Assembly (NCBI RefSeq): GCF_002250655.1
Contig: NZ_NOZR01000024.1
Coordinates: 37,570 to 101,569 of the forward strand
DNA length: 64,000 bases
Source: Mycolicibacterium sphagni
Lineage (GTDB): Bacteria; Actinomycetota; Actinomycetes; Mycobacteriales; Mycobacteriaceae
Direction of reading: 5' to 3'
How positions within the stretch are numbered: position 1 is the first letter of the stretch; each line of letters starts with the position of its first letter. The notes under the pieces are model-generated. The model was not told the origin of the DNA, did no database searches, and saw only the letters and a list, made by a program, of their open reading frames with translations. A program made the translations under genes and the position numbers. This document shows, piece after piece, positions 35,410 to 43,362 of the stretch.

Positions 35410-36192
35410 TCAGACGCTCCTGGCGAAGAGATCGCCCTGTGGGGTGCGGACGACTTGGATCGGTGTGCCGTACAGATGAGTGAGCAACTCGTCCTCGATT
35501 ACATCGTTCACCCCGGCGTAATGTGCGTGCCCGTCGAGGAGATAGATCGCACCATCGAGGATCGGCAGGAATGGGTTGAGGTCGTGGGCAACCACCACGA
35601 TCGTGACTGGGAGGTCGCGGTGCAGGTCCTTGAGCAACGTGACGATCTCGTGCTGGCTCCGTAGATCCAGCGATGCCAACGGCTCGTCGAGGATGATCAT
35701 GTCGGGTTGGGACACCAGGGCTTCGGCGATCGCCACCCGTTGACGCTGCCCTCCCGACAGCGTCGCGAGCCGGTGATCGGCGAAGGAATCGGCGTCCACC
35801 GCCGCCAGCGCATCGTCAACGCGGCGACGGTCCGCCTTCGAAGTCCGGCCGAACGCCCAGCGGCCCCCGTTGAGTCCAAGCAGAACAGCGTCGCGGGCGC
35901 GGATCGCTTCACCAGCGCTTTCCGCGTAATGCTGTGGGACGTAGCCGATCCGGTCGCGGTCGGTCCCGGGACGGCGACCGAAGACCCGAAGTTCGCCGTG
36001 CGTTACCGGGATCAGTCCGAGGATCATCTGGAGCATCGTGGTCTTACCTGCGCCGTTGGCGCCGATCACCGCGACGATGTCACCGGCGGGTACTTCGAAG
36101 CTGCCCTGTGACCAGATCACCCGGCCACCGCGCACGGCGCTGACGTCGTGAAACGTCAGCGCCGCGACGGCGACAGAATCAGACGGCGACAC
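35410..36192 (-). CDS. znuC: Zinc ABC transporter ATPase ZnuC
   Basis: 260 residues. Walker A GANGAGKTT, signature LSGGQRQRV, Walker B MIILDEPLASLD and switch His (VAHDLNP) are all intact. It drives metal uptake through ZnuB. GTG start overlaps the znuA stop by 14 bases. Confidence 0.93.
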   Translation of the reverse strand: MSPSDSVAVAALTFHDVSAVRGGRVIWSQGSFEVPAGDIVAVIGANGAGKTTMLQMILGLIPVTHGELRVFGRRPGTDRDRIGYVPQHYAESAGEAIRARDAVLLGLNGGRWAFGRTSKADRRRVDDALAAVDADSFADHRLATLSGGQRQRVAIAEALVSQPDMIILDEPLASLDLRSQHEIVTLLKDLHRDLPVTIVVVAHDLNPFLPILDGAIYLLDGHAHYAGVNDVIEDELLTHLYGTPIQVVRTPQGDLFARSV

Positions 36193-37174
36193 CGAGCGCC
36201 TTGGCCAGGGCGGTCAGCTGACCGTCCTGCCATCCCTCGAATGATGTCTGGCCGGGCGGAACCGTCTCAGTGACGTCGACGACCGGCACCCCGGCCTTCG
36301 TGGCTGCGTCCCGGATCTGCTGCGGGATCGATCCTTCGGTCTGGGTGTTGTAGATCAACACGTCGATCTGGCGATTGGACAGTGCTTGGGTGAACGCCGC
36401 GATGTCGGCCGGCGTGGGGTCGGTCTCGTTGGCCGAGGCGGTCATGTAGCCGGCGGGGGTCTTGTTGACCAATCCCAGCGCTTGAGCCTGGTAGTCGAAC
36501 ACGGTTTCGGTTGCCGCATAGGACTTTCCGGACGCGCCTGCCTTGATCTTGGCGATCAGGTCGTCGTACGGCTTGAGCGCGGTGGTGAAGCTGGCCCGTT
36601 GGGTGGTGAAGTAATCGCTGGCCTTGGGCTCGAGTTTGGTGAGTGCGGCGGTGACCGCGTCGGCGACCGCGGTGACCGCGGACGGGTTGTACCACAGATG
36701 CGGGTTGCCGCCCTCGGCGGTGTTGGTGACCTTACCGGCGTCGACCACCGGTGCGTTCGGGGCTGATGTCGCGGCCAGCTTGGAGGCCCAGGGGTCGTAA
36801 TCGGCACCGTTGACGACCACCAGTTGCGCGCCGGTGAACGCTGCGCCGTCCGAGGGGGAGGGCTCGTAGTCGTGCGGGTCGACCGAGGAGCTGGCCAGGA
36901 TGGTCTTGACGTTGCCGCATTTGCCGGCGAGCTCTGAGACGATGTCGCCCCACTGGTCGACACTGACGACGACGTTGACCGGAGTGGTCGGGCAAGCCGC
37001 TGGCGCTGCGGTGCCGCCGGTGGCTGGTGCCGCTGTTGCGGAGCTCGACGCGGACGTCGCCGAACTGGTTGCCGACGGAGCGCTCGCGGGATGAGAACTG
37101 CAGGCCGCGAGACCGAGCGGGACGATGAAGAGGGCCGCGGCTGCGCCGCGAAGGCGGTAGGAAGAGGGCGTCAT
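36179..37174 (-). CDS. znuA: Zinc-binding lipoprotein ZnuA (cluster A-I solute-binding protein)
   Basis: 331 residues. Lipoprotein signal with lipobox LAAC (Cys25), then a low-complexity Ala/Ser/Thr linker and the ZnuA/TroA fold. Ligand residues seen: His in SVDPHDYEPSPSD, His in GNPHLWYNPSAV; the usual His-rich loop of ZnuA is missing. First gene of znuA-znuC-znuB-zur. A palindrome just upstream of the ATG fits Zur control. Confidence 0.92.
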   Translation of the reverse strand: MTPSSYRLRGAAAALFIVPLGLAACSSHPASAPSATSSATSASSSATAAPATGGTAAPAACPTTPVNVVVSVDQWGDIVSELAGKCGNVKTILASSSVDPHDYEPSPSDGAAFTGAQLVVVNGADYDPWASKLAATSAPNAPVVDAGKVTNTAEGGNPHLWYNPSAVTAVADAVTAALTKLEPKASDYFTTQRASFTTALKPYDDLIAKIKAGASGKSYAATETVFDYQAQALGLVNKTPAGYMTASANETDPTPADIAAFTQALSNRQIDVLIYNTQTEGSIPQQIRDAATKAGVPVVDVTETVPPGQTSFEGWQDGQLTALAKALGVAV

Positions 37175-37179
37175 AAAGC

Positions 37180-37200
37180 AAACGATAATCGTTATCGTTT
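37180..37200. promoter_or_regulatory. Zur/Fur box upstream of znuA
   Basis: Perfect 9-3-9 inverted repeat AAACGATAA-TCG-TTATCGTTT, only 6 bases before the znuA start codon. Its reverse strand contains AACGATTATC, also found in the box before rpmB at 41239-41258. Binding would block the znu promoter and ribosome site. Confidence 0.8.
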
Positions 37201-37204
37201 AACG

Positions 37205-37576
37205 GCGCGACACTGGGTTCGAAAATTGGGATCCGCGAATGTTGCGGGAGTCTTAGCCGCCACAATGTCGGCGGCCCTGCTGATCGCGGTGATCGCTATG
37301 GGCGAGGGAGTCAACGAGTGGAAGGGGCAAGCGTGCTGCGCGCCCAACATCGCCGGGGACGCGGATGGCTGTGCCCATGAATATGGTTGCTGTAGATGAA
37401 CTTTCACATCTCGATGCGAATACGCAATTGCACATGACATATATGTGGAACCCCGCAGGCGTGCCGACGAATATTGCTCGCGACGCGAGATCGGATGGCC
37501 ATCCGTGCCCACCACTTCGATGCCGTCGCCTATTGGCAGCGCACCCTTGACCGCCCCGCCTGAGCGACGATGCCAG
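37205..37576. other. 372-base region without a confident gene
   Basis: Between the znuA box and the end of the metallopeptidase gene. Base composition is more AT-rich than the flanks around 37385-37480. Only short open frames are seen; the one at 37265 is listed separately. No repeats, tRNA or clear terminator were recognised. Confidence 0.5.
37265..37399 (+). CDS. Possible small Cys-rich peptide beside the znu Zur box
   Basis: 44-residue frame: hydrophobic N-terminus (SAALLIAVIAM), then five cysteines arranged as CC, C and CC, with one His (AHEYGCC). It starts 65 bases downstream of the znu palindrome on the opposite strand, so the same box could control it. No clear ribosome binding site and no known family; it could be chance. 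Confidence 0.2.
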   Translation: MSAALLIAVIAMGEGVNEWKGQACCAPNIAGDADGCAHEYGCCR

Positions 37577-38458
37577 TCAGCGGGCCAGCCACCGCCGCCA
37601 TACCGAGAACAGCTGTGCTTCCTTGATGCCGAGCACATCGCGTAGAGCCGCGGCGCTGTCCAGGTGGGCAGCGCCTCCGGCACGGATGTACAGCTGTTTG
37701 AGCGTAGCGGTGCCGTATCGGTCTGCGATGAACCGTGCGAACCACCAGGCTCGGTCGTAGGCGAGCGACTGGGCCGATCCGACGCCGTTGAAGTCCGCCT
37801 CAGCGGGTAGCTGGGCCAGCGTGTCCGCCGCGGCCGGCCCGGGCTTAGGTGCCGCGGGACGTCCCACGAAGTCGGCGACGCCTTCGGCAAGCCAGCGCGG
37901 TGCGTCCAGTGCGGTGTCTGCCCGGGTGGCGTAGTGGAGTAGCTCGTGGCGCAAGACAATTCGTAGCGCGGCATCGCTCATGCGGGCCGCCCCGGGGGCG
38001 AAGACCATCCGTTGCCCGGTGGCGATCCGACGGGCCGGGTCCACCGTGTCGGCAACGGCGGCCGCGGCGACATCGACCCATTGCGGTCCGCTGGGCCAAC
38101 GCGTCCAGCTGGTGAACTGTGCGGCCGAATTCGCACCGGCAATCACGACCTCGCGTGACCAGTCGTCTCCCCAAAACGACACCACTGCCGCGACGGCGCT
38201 GTCGATCTCGGCGGCGATTCGGGTGAGCAGTTCACTTGTTGCGGCACTGTCGAACCCCAGGAACCGCAGCGTGCGTCCGTCGGCCAGCGGCATCGGTGTC
38301 GGCGTCGATGAATGAGATTCGCCCGAGATCGTCACTGCTCGCACAGCCGCGGGTAGAGGCATCTGCGCGCCGATCATCGTCGTCACCAGGGCCAGGTCGA
38401 ACAGGGCTCGCCGGCGACTCCGAGGCGGAGCACTACGGGTAGGCTCCTCGGATGGCAT
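37577..38458 (-). CDS. Putative secreted zinc metallopeptidase (HExxH, gluzincin-like)
   Basis: 293 residues. An N-terminal Arg-rich then hydrophobic segment (about 12-38) looks like an export signal. The zinc motif HELLHYATR (about 178-186) is followed by a Glu in RWLAEGVADFVG, the spacing of gluzincin peptidases (peptidase MA-like). ATG at 38458 was chosen because the longer frame would run into the divergent amidase gene. Its substrate is unknown. Divergent from the amidase with 153 bases between. Confidence 0.7.
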   Translation of the reverse strand: MPSEEPTRSAPPRSRRRALFDLALVTTMIGAQMPLPAAVRAVTISGESHSSTPTPMPLADGRTLRFLGFDSAATSELLTRIAAEIDSAVAAVVSFWGDDWSREVVIAGANSAAQFTSWTRWPSGPQWVDVAAAAVADTVDPARRIATGQRMVFAPGAARMSDAALRIVLRHELLHYATRADTALDAPRWLAEGVADFVGRPAAPKPGPAAADTLAQLPAEADFNGVGSAQSLAYDRAWWFARFIADRYGTATLKQLYIRAGGAAHLDSAAALRDVLGIKEAQLFSVWRRWLAR

Positions 38459-38611
38459 CCCGTCACGATGCCATAGCGCGGGGAGCACGTCCGAGCAGCC
38501 GGGGACCGACACAGCGAACACACAGTTGCGCGACGGCAACACCTTTGCGTCGATCTGGTCACTTGCCGAGTCTGTGAGTCTGCTCCCAGTTCCATTCGTT
38601 ACGGTCCCGCC

Positions 38612-39391
38612 GTGCAAGACAAACCATGCGCGCCGCGCAGCACCACCCGGCGTGAGGCGCTGCGCTACGCCGTCGGCGCCCCCGTCATGCTCGGCCTGCT
38701 CTCGGTGCCCCTGATGAATCCGCCACGAGCACATAGCGTCTCGAATATCGCGGGCAAGATCGTCTTCCTCGACCCGGGTCACAACGGTGCCAACGACGCA
38801 TCGATCAGCCGCCAGGTGCCTACCGGCCGAGGGGGCACCAAGGACTGCCAGACCACCGGAACAGCCACCGACAGTGGCTATCCCGAACACACCTTCAACT
38901 GGAACACCGTGCTGCTCATTCGCGAGCAGCTCACGCAACTGGGAGTACGCACTGCGATGTCACGGGGCAACGACAACGCCCTGGGACCGTGTGTCGATCA
39001 GCGTGCCGCCATGGCCAACGCGCTTCGCCCCGATGCGGTCGTGAGCATCCACGCCGACGGCGGCCCACCCAGCGGCCACGGATTCCACGTCAATTACTCT
39101 GCCCCAGCGCTGAATTCCGCCCAGAGCGGCCCAGCCGTGACCTTCGCTCACACTATGCGCGATCAACTCGTCGCATCAGGCATGCAACCCTCCACCTACA
39201 TGGGCAACGACGGGCTCTATGGACGTGCCGATCTGACCGGGCTCAACATGGCGGACTACCCCTCGATCCTGATCGAAATGGGCAACATGAAACATGCCGG
39301 CGATGCCCAGGTTCTGACAAGTCAACAGGGCCAAGCGGCGTACGCCACCGCCGTCGTCCGCGGCATCGCCGCCTACCTGTCGAGCACCTGA
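38612..39391 (+). CDS. N-acetylmuramoyl-L-alanine amidase (Amidase_3, Rv3717/Ami1-like)
   Basis: 259 residues. Tat-like signal (TTRREALRYAVG) and hydrophobic stretch, then the zinc amidase fold: His in FLDPGHNGAND, Glu in YPEHTFNWN, His in VVSIHADGG and catalytic Glu in ILIEMGNMKH. It cleaves the stem peptide from peptidoglycan during growth and division. GTG start. Convergent with whiB. Confidence 0.9.
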   Translation: MQDKPCAPRSTTRREALRYAVGAPVMLGLLSVPLMNPPRAHSVSNIAGKIVFLDPGHNGANDASISRQVPTGRGGTKDCQTTGTATDSGYPEHTFNWNTVLLIREQLTQLGVRTAMSRGNDNALGPCVDQRAAMANALRPDAVVSIHADGGPPSGHGFHVNYSAPALNSAQSGPAVTFAHTMRDQLVASGMQPSTYMGNDGLYGRADLTGLNMADYPSILIEMGNMKHAGDAQVLTSQQGQAAYATAVVRGIAAYLSST

Positions 39392-39403
39392 GCACTACTG
39401 CGC

Positions 39404-39682
39404 TCAGGCCGACGACCTCCCGCCGCGGTTCACGTGCACCAGAGCGGCCCGCTCCCGGGGTGCCATTCCACCCCAGATTCCATATGGCTCTTGCGCATCA
39501 AGCGCATACTCGAGACACCGAGACAGCACGGGGCAGCTAGCGCAGATGCGTTTAGCGTTGTTCTCGTGATCAACCCGTCGGCGGCCCCGGTGATGATCGT
39601 CGGTGAAAAAAACGGCCGAAGGCAGCCCACGGCAGCGCGCCTGCAAGTGCCATTCCCGATCGTGACCGAGTGACCCCCTCAT
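39404..39682 (-). CDS. WhiB-family iron-sulfur regulator
   Basis: 92 residues. Four cluster-binding cysteines: Cys in ARCRG, then CASC and SRCLEY, followed by the WhiB turn GIWGGMAPRER. The DNA-binding tail is short. Translation starts at ATG 39682 inside the rpmE2 stop (ATGA), so it is the third gene of cobW-rpmE2-whiB and probably follows zinc status. It is not clearly WhiB1-7 by eye. Confidence 0.88.
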   Translation of the reverse strand: MRGSLGHDREWHLQARCRGLPSAVFFTDDHHRGRRRVDHENNAKRICASCPVLSRCLEYALDAQEPYGIWGGMAPRERAALVHVNRGGRSSA

Positions 39683-39978
39683 GACGGCTGGATATCCCGG
39701 TCGGATAATCCGGGTGCATCCCGGATGCGTCGTCCGTATCGACGAGTGAACTTTTCCACCTGTCCAGCACTGTCGACGATGCGGCGCTGGCCCGTCCACA
39801 CGGGATGGGACGCCGAACTGACCTCGACGACGATCAGAGGATACGTGCGCGGTCCGCTGGGGGTGTCCCATTCGATGGTCCGGTTGCTGGTGGCCGTCGA
39901 GCGGGTGAGGAACGCAGTACCGGTGTTGGCGTCCTGGAAGACGACAGGGTGATAGTCGGGGTGGATGCCGGGCTTCAT
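39679..39978 (-). CDS. rpmE2: 50S ribosomal protein L31 type B (zinc-independent)
   Basis: 99 residues beginning MKPGIHPDYHPVVFQD, with SSASHPVWTG and TRRYGRR, typical of L31 type B. It has no cysteines, unlike zinc-binding L31. Such paralogues replace zinc-containing L31 when zinc is low. Its start overlaps the cobW stop and its stop overlaps whiB. Confidence 0.93.
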   Translation of the reverse strand: MKPGIHPDYHPVVFQDANTGTAFLTRSTATSNRTIEWDTPSGPRTYPLIVVEVSSASHPVWTGQRRIVDSAGQVEKFTRRYGRRIRDAPGLSDRDIQPS

Positions 39979-41171
39979 CGGAGTTTTCCTTTGTTCTCGT
40001 CGGACTCGCCGGCGACGATCTGCGCGGTAACCGGCTCGGTGCAGGGATCGTCGTGCCAATCACCGAACGGATCGTGCAGCGCCTGCCACATACTGGGATC
40101 GGACATCTCGTCATCGGTGAGCGCGGCACCGCGTAGCGCCTCGCGAATCGCGTCCGGGTCGGCGCCGCATGTCAGCACCACCAATGCGGTGTGCCGATCG
40201 CCATGGCGGTCATCCCAGAACGCACCGGACATTGCGCGTCGCTCGGCGTCGGCGTAGGCCAGTTCCGAGGCGCTCATCGCGGCCAACCATGGGCCCGCTG
40301 AGCTGACCCGCAAACCCCCACCGGCCGACTCCAGCCACATGACGTCGCGGCTGTTGCTGGCCAGCCACAGCCGCCCGCGAGAGCGAATCACACCGTCCAA
40401 CAACGTATCCAGTACGTCGTGGAGCCGCTCGGGATGAAATGGGCGCTGGGCGTGAAACTCGAACAACTGCACTGCCTCAGCTGCATGCAGGGGTGGCAGT
40501 CCCGTCAACAGCGAATCATGCGGGTCGTCGCTGCGCCCGCGTCGGGAGCCTGCGGGCAGTCTTCGTAATGCGTCCTCGACGGCGTCGGCGTTGGCGATGA
40601 CGCGCGCCCGCGGATTCAGCCGGGCGATCACCTCGGTCAGCTGCGCTGGCGGCTGCCCACAGACGAGCACGTCTGCGAATTCCGCTTGGGCGACCACCGC
40701 CTGAGCCACGGTCCGCCCGTCGGGCAGTTCCTCGTCGCCGAGCGCCTCGGCCAGCCACACCATCTCGTCGACGGTGGTGATCACTGCCGTGATCTCCACA
40801 TCCCGTGCTGCAGGGCCCGGCTCGAAGCCCGCCGCTGCCACGCGCACGTGGTGGATCGCCCAGCAGATGGGTTCGGGCTCCAACCACGGCGCCAGGCGGA
40901 CCACGACACGCTCGACGTCGCGGCGGCGACTCATCCGGCGCAGTAGCACCAGTAGGTCGTTGCGAACGGTGCATGACAGGCAGCCATGCTGCAGCTCGAG
41001 CGCCTCCTGTGCTGTTGTCACAACACCGTGCTGCACCGTCACCACCCGACGGAGCACCACGTTGCCATCGACATGGTGCTCGATCACCACCGTTCCAGGG
41101 CGCTGGAGCAGTTCGTGTGAGACCGCGGCTGTGCCCTCCTGTCCCGTCACCAGGATCACCGCAGTGCGCAT
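39975..41171 (-). CDS. CobW/G3E-family metallochaperone (Rv0106-like)
   Basis: 398 residues. G3E GTPase family, subgroup found with Zur-controlled genes; thought to deliver zinc to client proteins under scarcity. The metal motif reads HGCLSCTVR, and a C-terminal CobW_C domain follows (FHPERLHDVLD onward). The Walker A position is degenerate (VTGQEGTAAVS instead of GxxGxGKT), as in my recollection of Rv0106. The ATG at 41171 has AAGGAG four bases upstream; a longer TTG start would sit inside the Zur-like box. Confidence 0.88.
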   Translation of the reverse strand: MRTAVILVTGQEGTAAVSHELLQRPGTVVIEHHVDGNVVLRRVVTVQHGVVTTAQEALELQHGCLSCTVRNDLLVLLRRMSRRRDVERVVVRLAPWLEPEPICWAIHHVRVAAAGFEPGPAARDVEITAVITTVDEMVWLAEALGDEELPDGRTVAQAVVAQAEFADVLVCGQPPAQLTEVIARLNPRARVIANADAVEDALRRLPAGSRRGRSDDPHDSLLTGLPPLHAAEAVQLFEFHAQRPFHPERLHDVLDTLLDGVIRSRGRLWLASNSRDVMWLESAGGGLRVSSAGPWLAAMSASELAYADAERRAMSGAFWDDRHGDRHTALVVLTCGADPDAIREALRGAALTDDEMSDPSMWQALHDPFGDWHDDPCTEPVTAQIVAGESDENKGKLR

Positions 41172-41178
41172 CGCTCTC

Positions 41179-41198
41179 CTTATCGATAACAATTTTCA
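41179..41198. promoter_or_regulatory. Zur-like box before cobW
   Basis: On the minus strand TGAAAATTGTTATCGATAAG; its end overlaps the cobW Shine-Dalgarno (AAGGAG). It matches the box at 41239 at 15 of 20 positions when both are read in the sense of their own genes. Confidence 0.75.
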
Positions 41199-41238
41199 TT
41201 AGTGCGGTCTTGACGGTACAGTGCCAAGCGGGACTTGT

Positions 41239-41258
41239 CGAAAACGATTATCAATAAG
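41239..41258 (+). promoter_or_regulatory. Zur-like box before rpmB
   Basis: CGAAAACGATTATCAATAAG, 27 bases before the rpmB ATG. It shares the 10-mer AACGATTATC with the znuA palindrome. The 115-base divergent cobW/rpmB region thus has one box per direction. Confidence 0.75.
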
Positions 41259-41285
41259 CTTGCTACGGTTCAAGGAGAGGTTTCC

Positions 41286-41522
41286 ATGTCTGCTCACTGC
41301 CAAATCACCGGCCGCGCACCAGGATTCGGTAACTCTGTGTCGCACTCGCACCGGCGCACCCGCCGCAGGTGGACGCCCAACATCCAGCGCAGGACCTATT
41401 ACCTGGCTTCGGAGGGGCGACGCATCCGGTTGCGAGTGTCCACCAAGGGCATGAAGGTCATCGACCGCGACGGCATCGAAGCGGTCGTGACCCGGCTGCG
41501 CCGTGAAGGACAGAAGATCTGA
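41286..41522 (+). CDS. rpmB: 50S ribosomal protein L28, zinc-independent paralogue
   Basis: 78 residues, MSAHCQITGRAPGFGNSVSHSHRRT, a typical L28 start, but with a single Cys rather than the paired cysteines of zinc-type L28. The ATG at 41286 follows AAGGAGAGG by about 6 bases; in-frame codons to 41235 would run through the Zur-like box. First gene of an operon with rpmG, rpsN and rpsR. Confidence 0.93.
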   Translation: MSAHCQITGRAPGFGNSVSHSHRRTRRRWTPNIQRRTYYLASEGRRIRLRVSTKGMKVIDRDGIEAVVTRLRREGQKI

Positions 41523-41689
41523 TGGCACGCGCTACCGACGTCCGGCCGATTGTGAAACTGCGCTCGACCGCAGGTACCGGCTACACCTACACCACCCGTA
41601 AGAACCGCCGCAACGACCCGGACCGTCTGGTCTTGCGCAAGTACGACCCAATCGTGCGGCGGCACGTCGAATTCCGTGAGGAACGCTAA
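41522..41689 (+). CDS. rpmG: 50S ribosomal protein L33, zinc-independent paralogue
   Basis: 55 residues, starting MARATDVRPIVKLRSTAGTG and ending VEFREER, the usual L33 length. No cysteines, so it cannot bind the structural zinc of the other L33 form. ATG overlaps the rpmB stop by one base (TGATG). Confidence 0.95.
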   Translation: MARATDVRPIVKLRSTAGTGYTYTTRKNRRNDPDRLVLRKYDPIVRRHVEFREER

Positions 41690-41691
41690 CT

Positions 41692-41997
41692 GTGGCAAAG
41701 AAATCCAAGATCGTGAAGAACCAACAGCGTGCGGCAACCGTGGCCCGCTTCGCGCAGCGTCGCGCGGAACTCAAGGAGATCATCAGATCGCCCGCGAGTA
41801 CCGCTGAAAAGCGCATCGCCGCCCAGCAGGCCCTCGCGAGACAGCCGCGGGATGCCAGCCCGGTGCGGCTGCGGAATCGCGACGTGGTTGACGGGCGTCC
41901 ACGGGGCCACTTACGCAAGTTCGGGCTTTCGCGTGTGCGCGTGCGCCAGATGGCTCACGACGGCCATCTGCCCGGGATTCGGAAGGCGAGCTGGTGA
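41692..41997 (+). CDS. rpsN: 30S ribosomal protein S14, zinc-independent paralogue
   Basis: 101 residues, the long form of S14 without cysteines (the zinc form is about 61 residues with CxxC pairs). RLRNRDVVDGRPRGHLRKFGLSR and the ending GIRKASW are S14 signatures. GTG start two bases after rpmG. Confidence 0.95.
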   Translation: MAKKSKIVKNQQRAATVARFAQRRAELKEIIRSPASTAEKRIAAQQALARQPRDASPVRLRNRDVVDGRPRGHLRKFGLSRVRVRQMAHDGHLPGIRKASW

Positions 41998-41999
41998 CT

Positions 42000-42266
42000 A
42001 TGCCGAGCAAGACCAACCGGCGCCGCCAAGGCAGTGCGCCCGATAAGCCGGCATCGGCCAAGAAGAATCTGCTGAAGTCACTCGGATTGCAGGCCGTGGA
42101 CTACAAGGACACCTCGACGCTGCGACTGTTCATCTCCGAGCGCGGCAAGATTCGTTCCCGTCGGGTGACCGGTCTGACGGTTCAGCAGCAACGCAACGTC
42201 ACGCAGGCGATCAAGAACTCCCGTGAAATGGCTCTGCTGCCCTACCCGGGTCAGGAGCGTCGATGA
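42000..42266 (+). CDS. rpsR: 30S ribosomal protein S18, zinc-independent paralogue
   Basis: 88 residues with YKDTSTLRLFISERGKI and SRRVTGLTVQQQRNVTQAIKNSREMALLPY, the S18 core. No cysteines. ATG at 42000 is two bases after the rpsN stop; a GTG at 41994 would add two residues. Its stop overlaps the next gene (ATGA). Confidence 0.94.
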   Translation: MPSKTNRRRQGSAPDKPASAKKNLLKSLGLQAVDYKDTSTLRLFISERGKIRSRRVTGLTVQQQRNVTQAIKNSREMALLPYPGQERR

Positions 42267-42652
42267 CGGGCTCGCCCCGGCTCACCACCCGCCCCTTCAC
42301 GTTGGTGCTGTGTGCCGCGTGCGACTCATCGTTGGGTCCGGTACTGCTTGACCAGTTACGGGCCACGGTTCGGCGAGCGCGACACGGGATGCTGGTCACG
42401 GCGGGCTGCCCGCTTGGTGAGTACACCTGCCTGGCCCGCGATGACGGCGGTGGTGCGATCCTGATGTTTCAGCCCTGCTCGACCAGCCGTGTTGCCCTCG
42501 GCCCGGCCCGACGGATCGGGCCGATCGACAACCTCGACGACCTTCACGCCGCTTGTTCGTGGGTGGGGCGAGGCCGCTGGGAAAGCGACCGGTTGCCCGA
42601 GCGGCTGTGCTTTGCTCTGCCGGCGAGCAGGCGCGCCGTCACAACAAATTGA
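42263..42652 (+). CDS. Thioredoxin-like ferredoxin-type Cys protein in Zur operon
   Basis: 129 residues, not a ribosomal protein. Cysteines are arranged as C-A-A-C (about 17-20), then C-P-L-G-E-Y-T-C (about 49-56) and a later PC. This recalls thioredoxin-like [2Fe-2S] proteins (C...C, then CLGxC), as also seen in the protein at 58286. Overlap with the rpsR stop places it in the zinc-responsive operon. Function unknown; a cofactor or metal-handling role is plausible. Confidence 0.7.
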   Translation: MTGSPRLTTRPFTLVLCAACDSSLGPVLLDQLRATVRRARHGMLVTAGCPLGEYTCLARDDGGGAILMFQPCSTSRVALGPARRIGPIDNLDDLHAACSWVGRGRWESDRLPERLCFALPASRRAVTTN

Positions 42653-42655
42653 GCC

Positions 42656-43111
42656 ATGGCCGAGCCAGGATCGCGGGGTGATCCGACCATCCCGATACTG
42701 TCGGAATCATTCGATCAAATATGTTGTGGCACTATCACTCTCAGTGTTCCAATGTGTGACGACATCATCCAGATCGGGGCCCGCGATACACCGCAGCGGG
42801 GTACATTGCTCGTCTTGAAGCGACAGGGTGCGGCCACCGTGGAGCGGACCGACGGCAAGTCGATTCAAGTCGCGATCCTGCGTCAACGTGATACGCCCGC
42901 CCCGCCGGCGGTGTCGCTCGTTTTTCGTCAACCCATTCCGGCGCTGCTGCTGAGACGACGCTGCGGTGGCTGGTATGCCGCGGTCAACCAGCGCGATCTG
43001 ACCTATCCCGGACATCTCAAGCAATTCCTCGACACGATCGGTGCTTTCGGCTCCGCCAAACAGCGCAGATCCCCGGTGATCCCGATTCGGCCGGCACAAT
43101 TCAGCCGCTGA
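42656..43111 (+). CDS. Hypothetical protein downstream of zinc-free ribosomal operon
   Basis: 151 residues, three bases after the previous stop, so it may be the last gene of the operon. The first third has three cysteines (ICCG, PMCDD); the rest is basic and beta-rich. No family was recognised and there is no clear Shine-Dalgarno at the first ATG; an in-frame ATG at 42752 is an alternative start. Confidence 0.45.
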   Translation: MAEPGSRGDPTIPILSESFDQICCGTITLSVPMCDDIIQIGARDTPQRGTLLVLKRQGAATVERTDGKSIQVAILRQRDTPAPPAVSLVFRQPIPALLLRRRCGGWYAAVNQRDLTYPGHLKQFLDTIGAFGSAKQRRSPVIPIRPAQFSR

Positions 43112-43362
43112 GAACGCGAACGTAGGTGGTCTCGCCTAAAGGACCGCCTGCACGTCTTTGCTGCTGCCGCTCGGAGTAGCCAGCCATGAGGGCTCCACCA
43201 TAATCGTCGGCATCGACGGACTACGACTACCGCGCGATGCTGCCCGGCCCGTGCGCCCGAACCACCGTACGGAATGAGCGAAGGGCCAATTGCCTTGATT
43301 AGCAGGGGTTCATGGCCGAGACGCTGATCCAGTCCGGGGTGGATTGACGCTCCGCTTCTGGC

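Noticed and set aside
37192..37974. 260-residue minus-strand frame across the 37.2-38.0 kb region
   Set aside because: Overlaps the peptidase gene in a different frame and ends in unconserved sequence; not supported.
38459..38938. N-terminal extension of the metallopeptidase
   Set aside because: Would run into the divergent amidase gene; the ATG at 38458 starts a plausible signal sequence.
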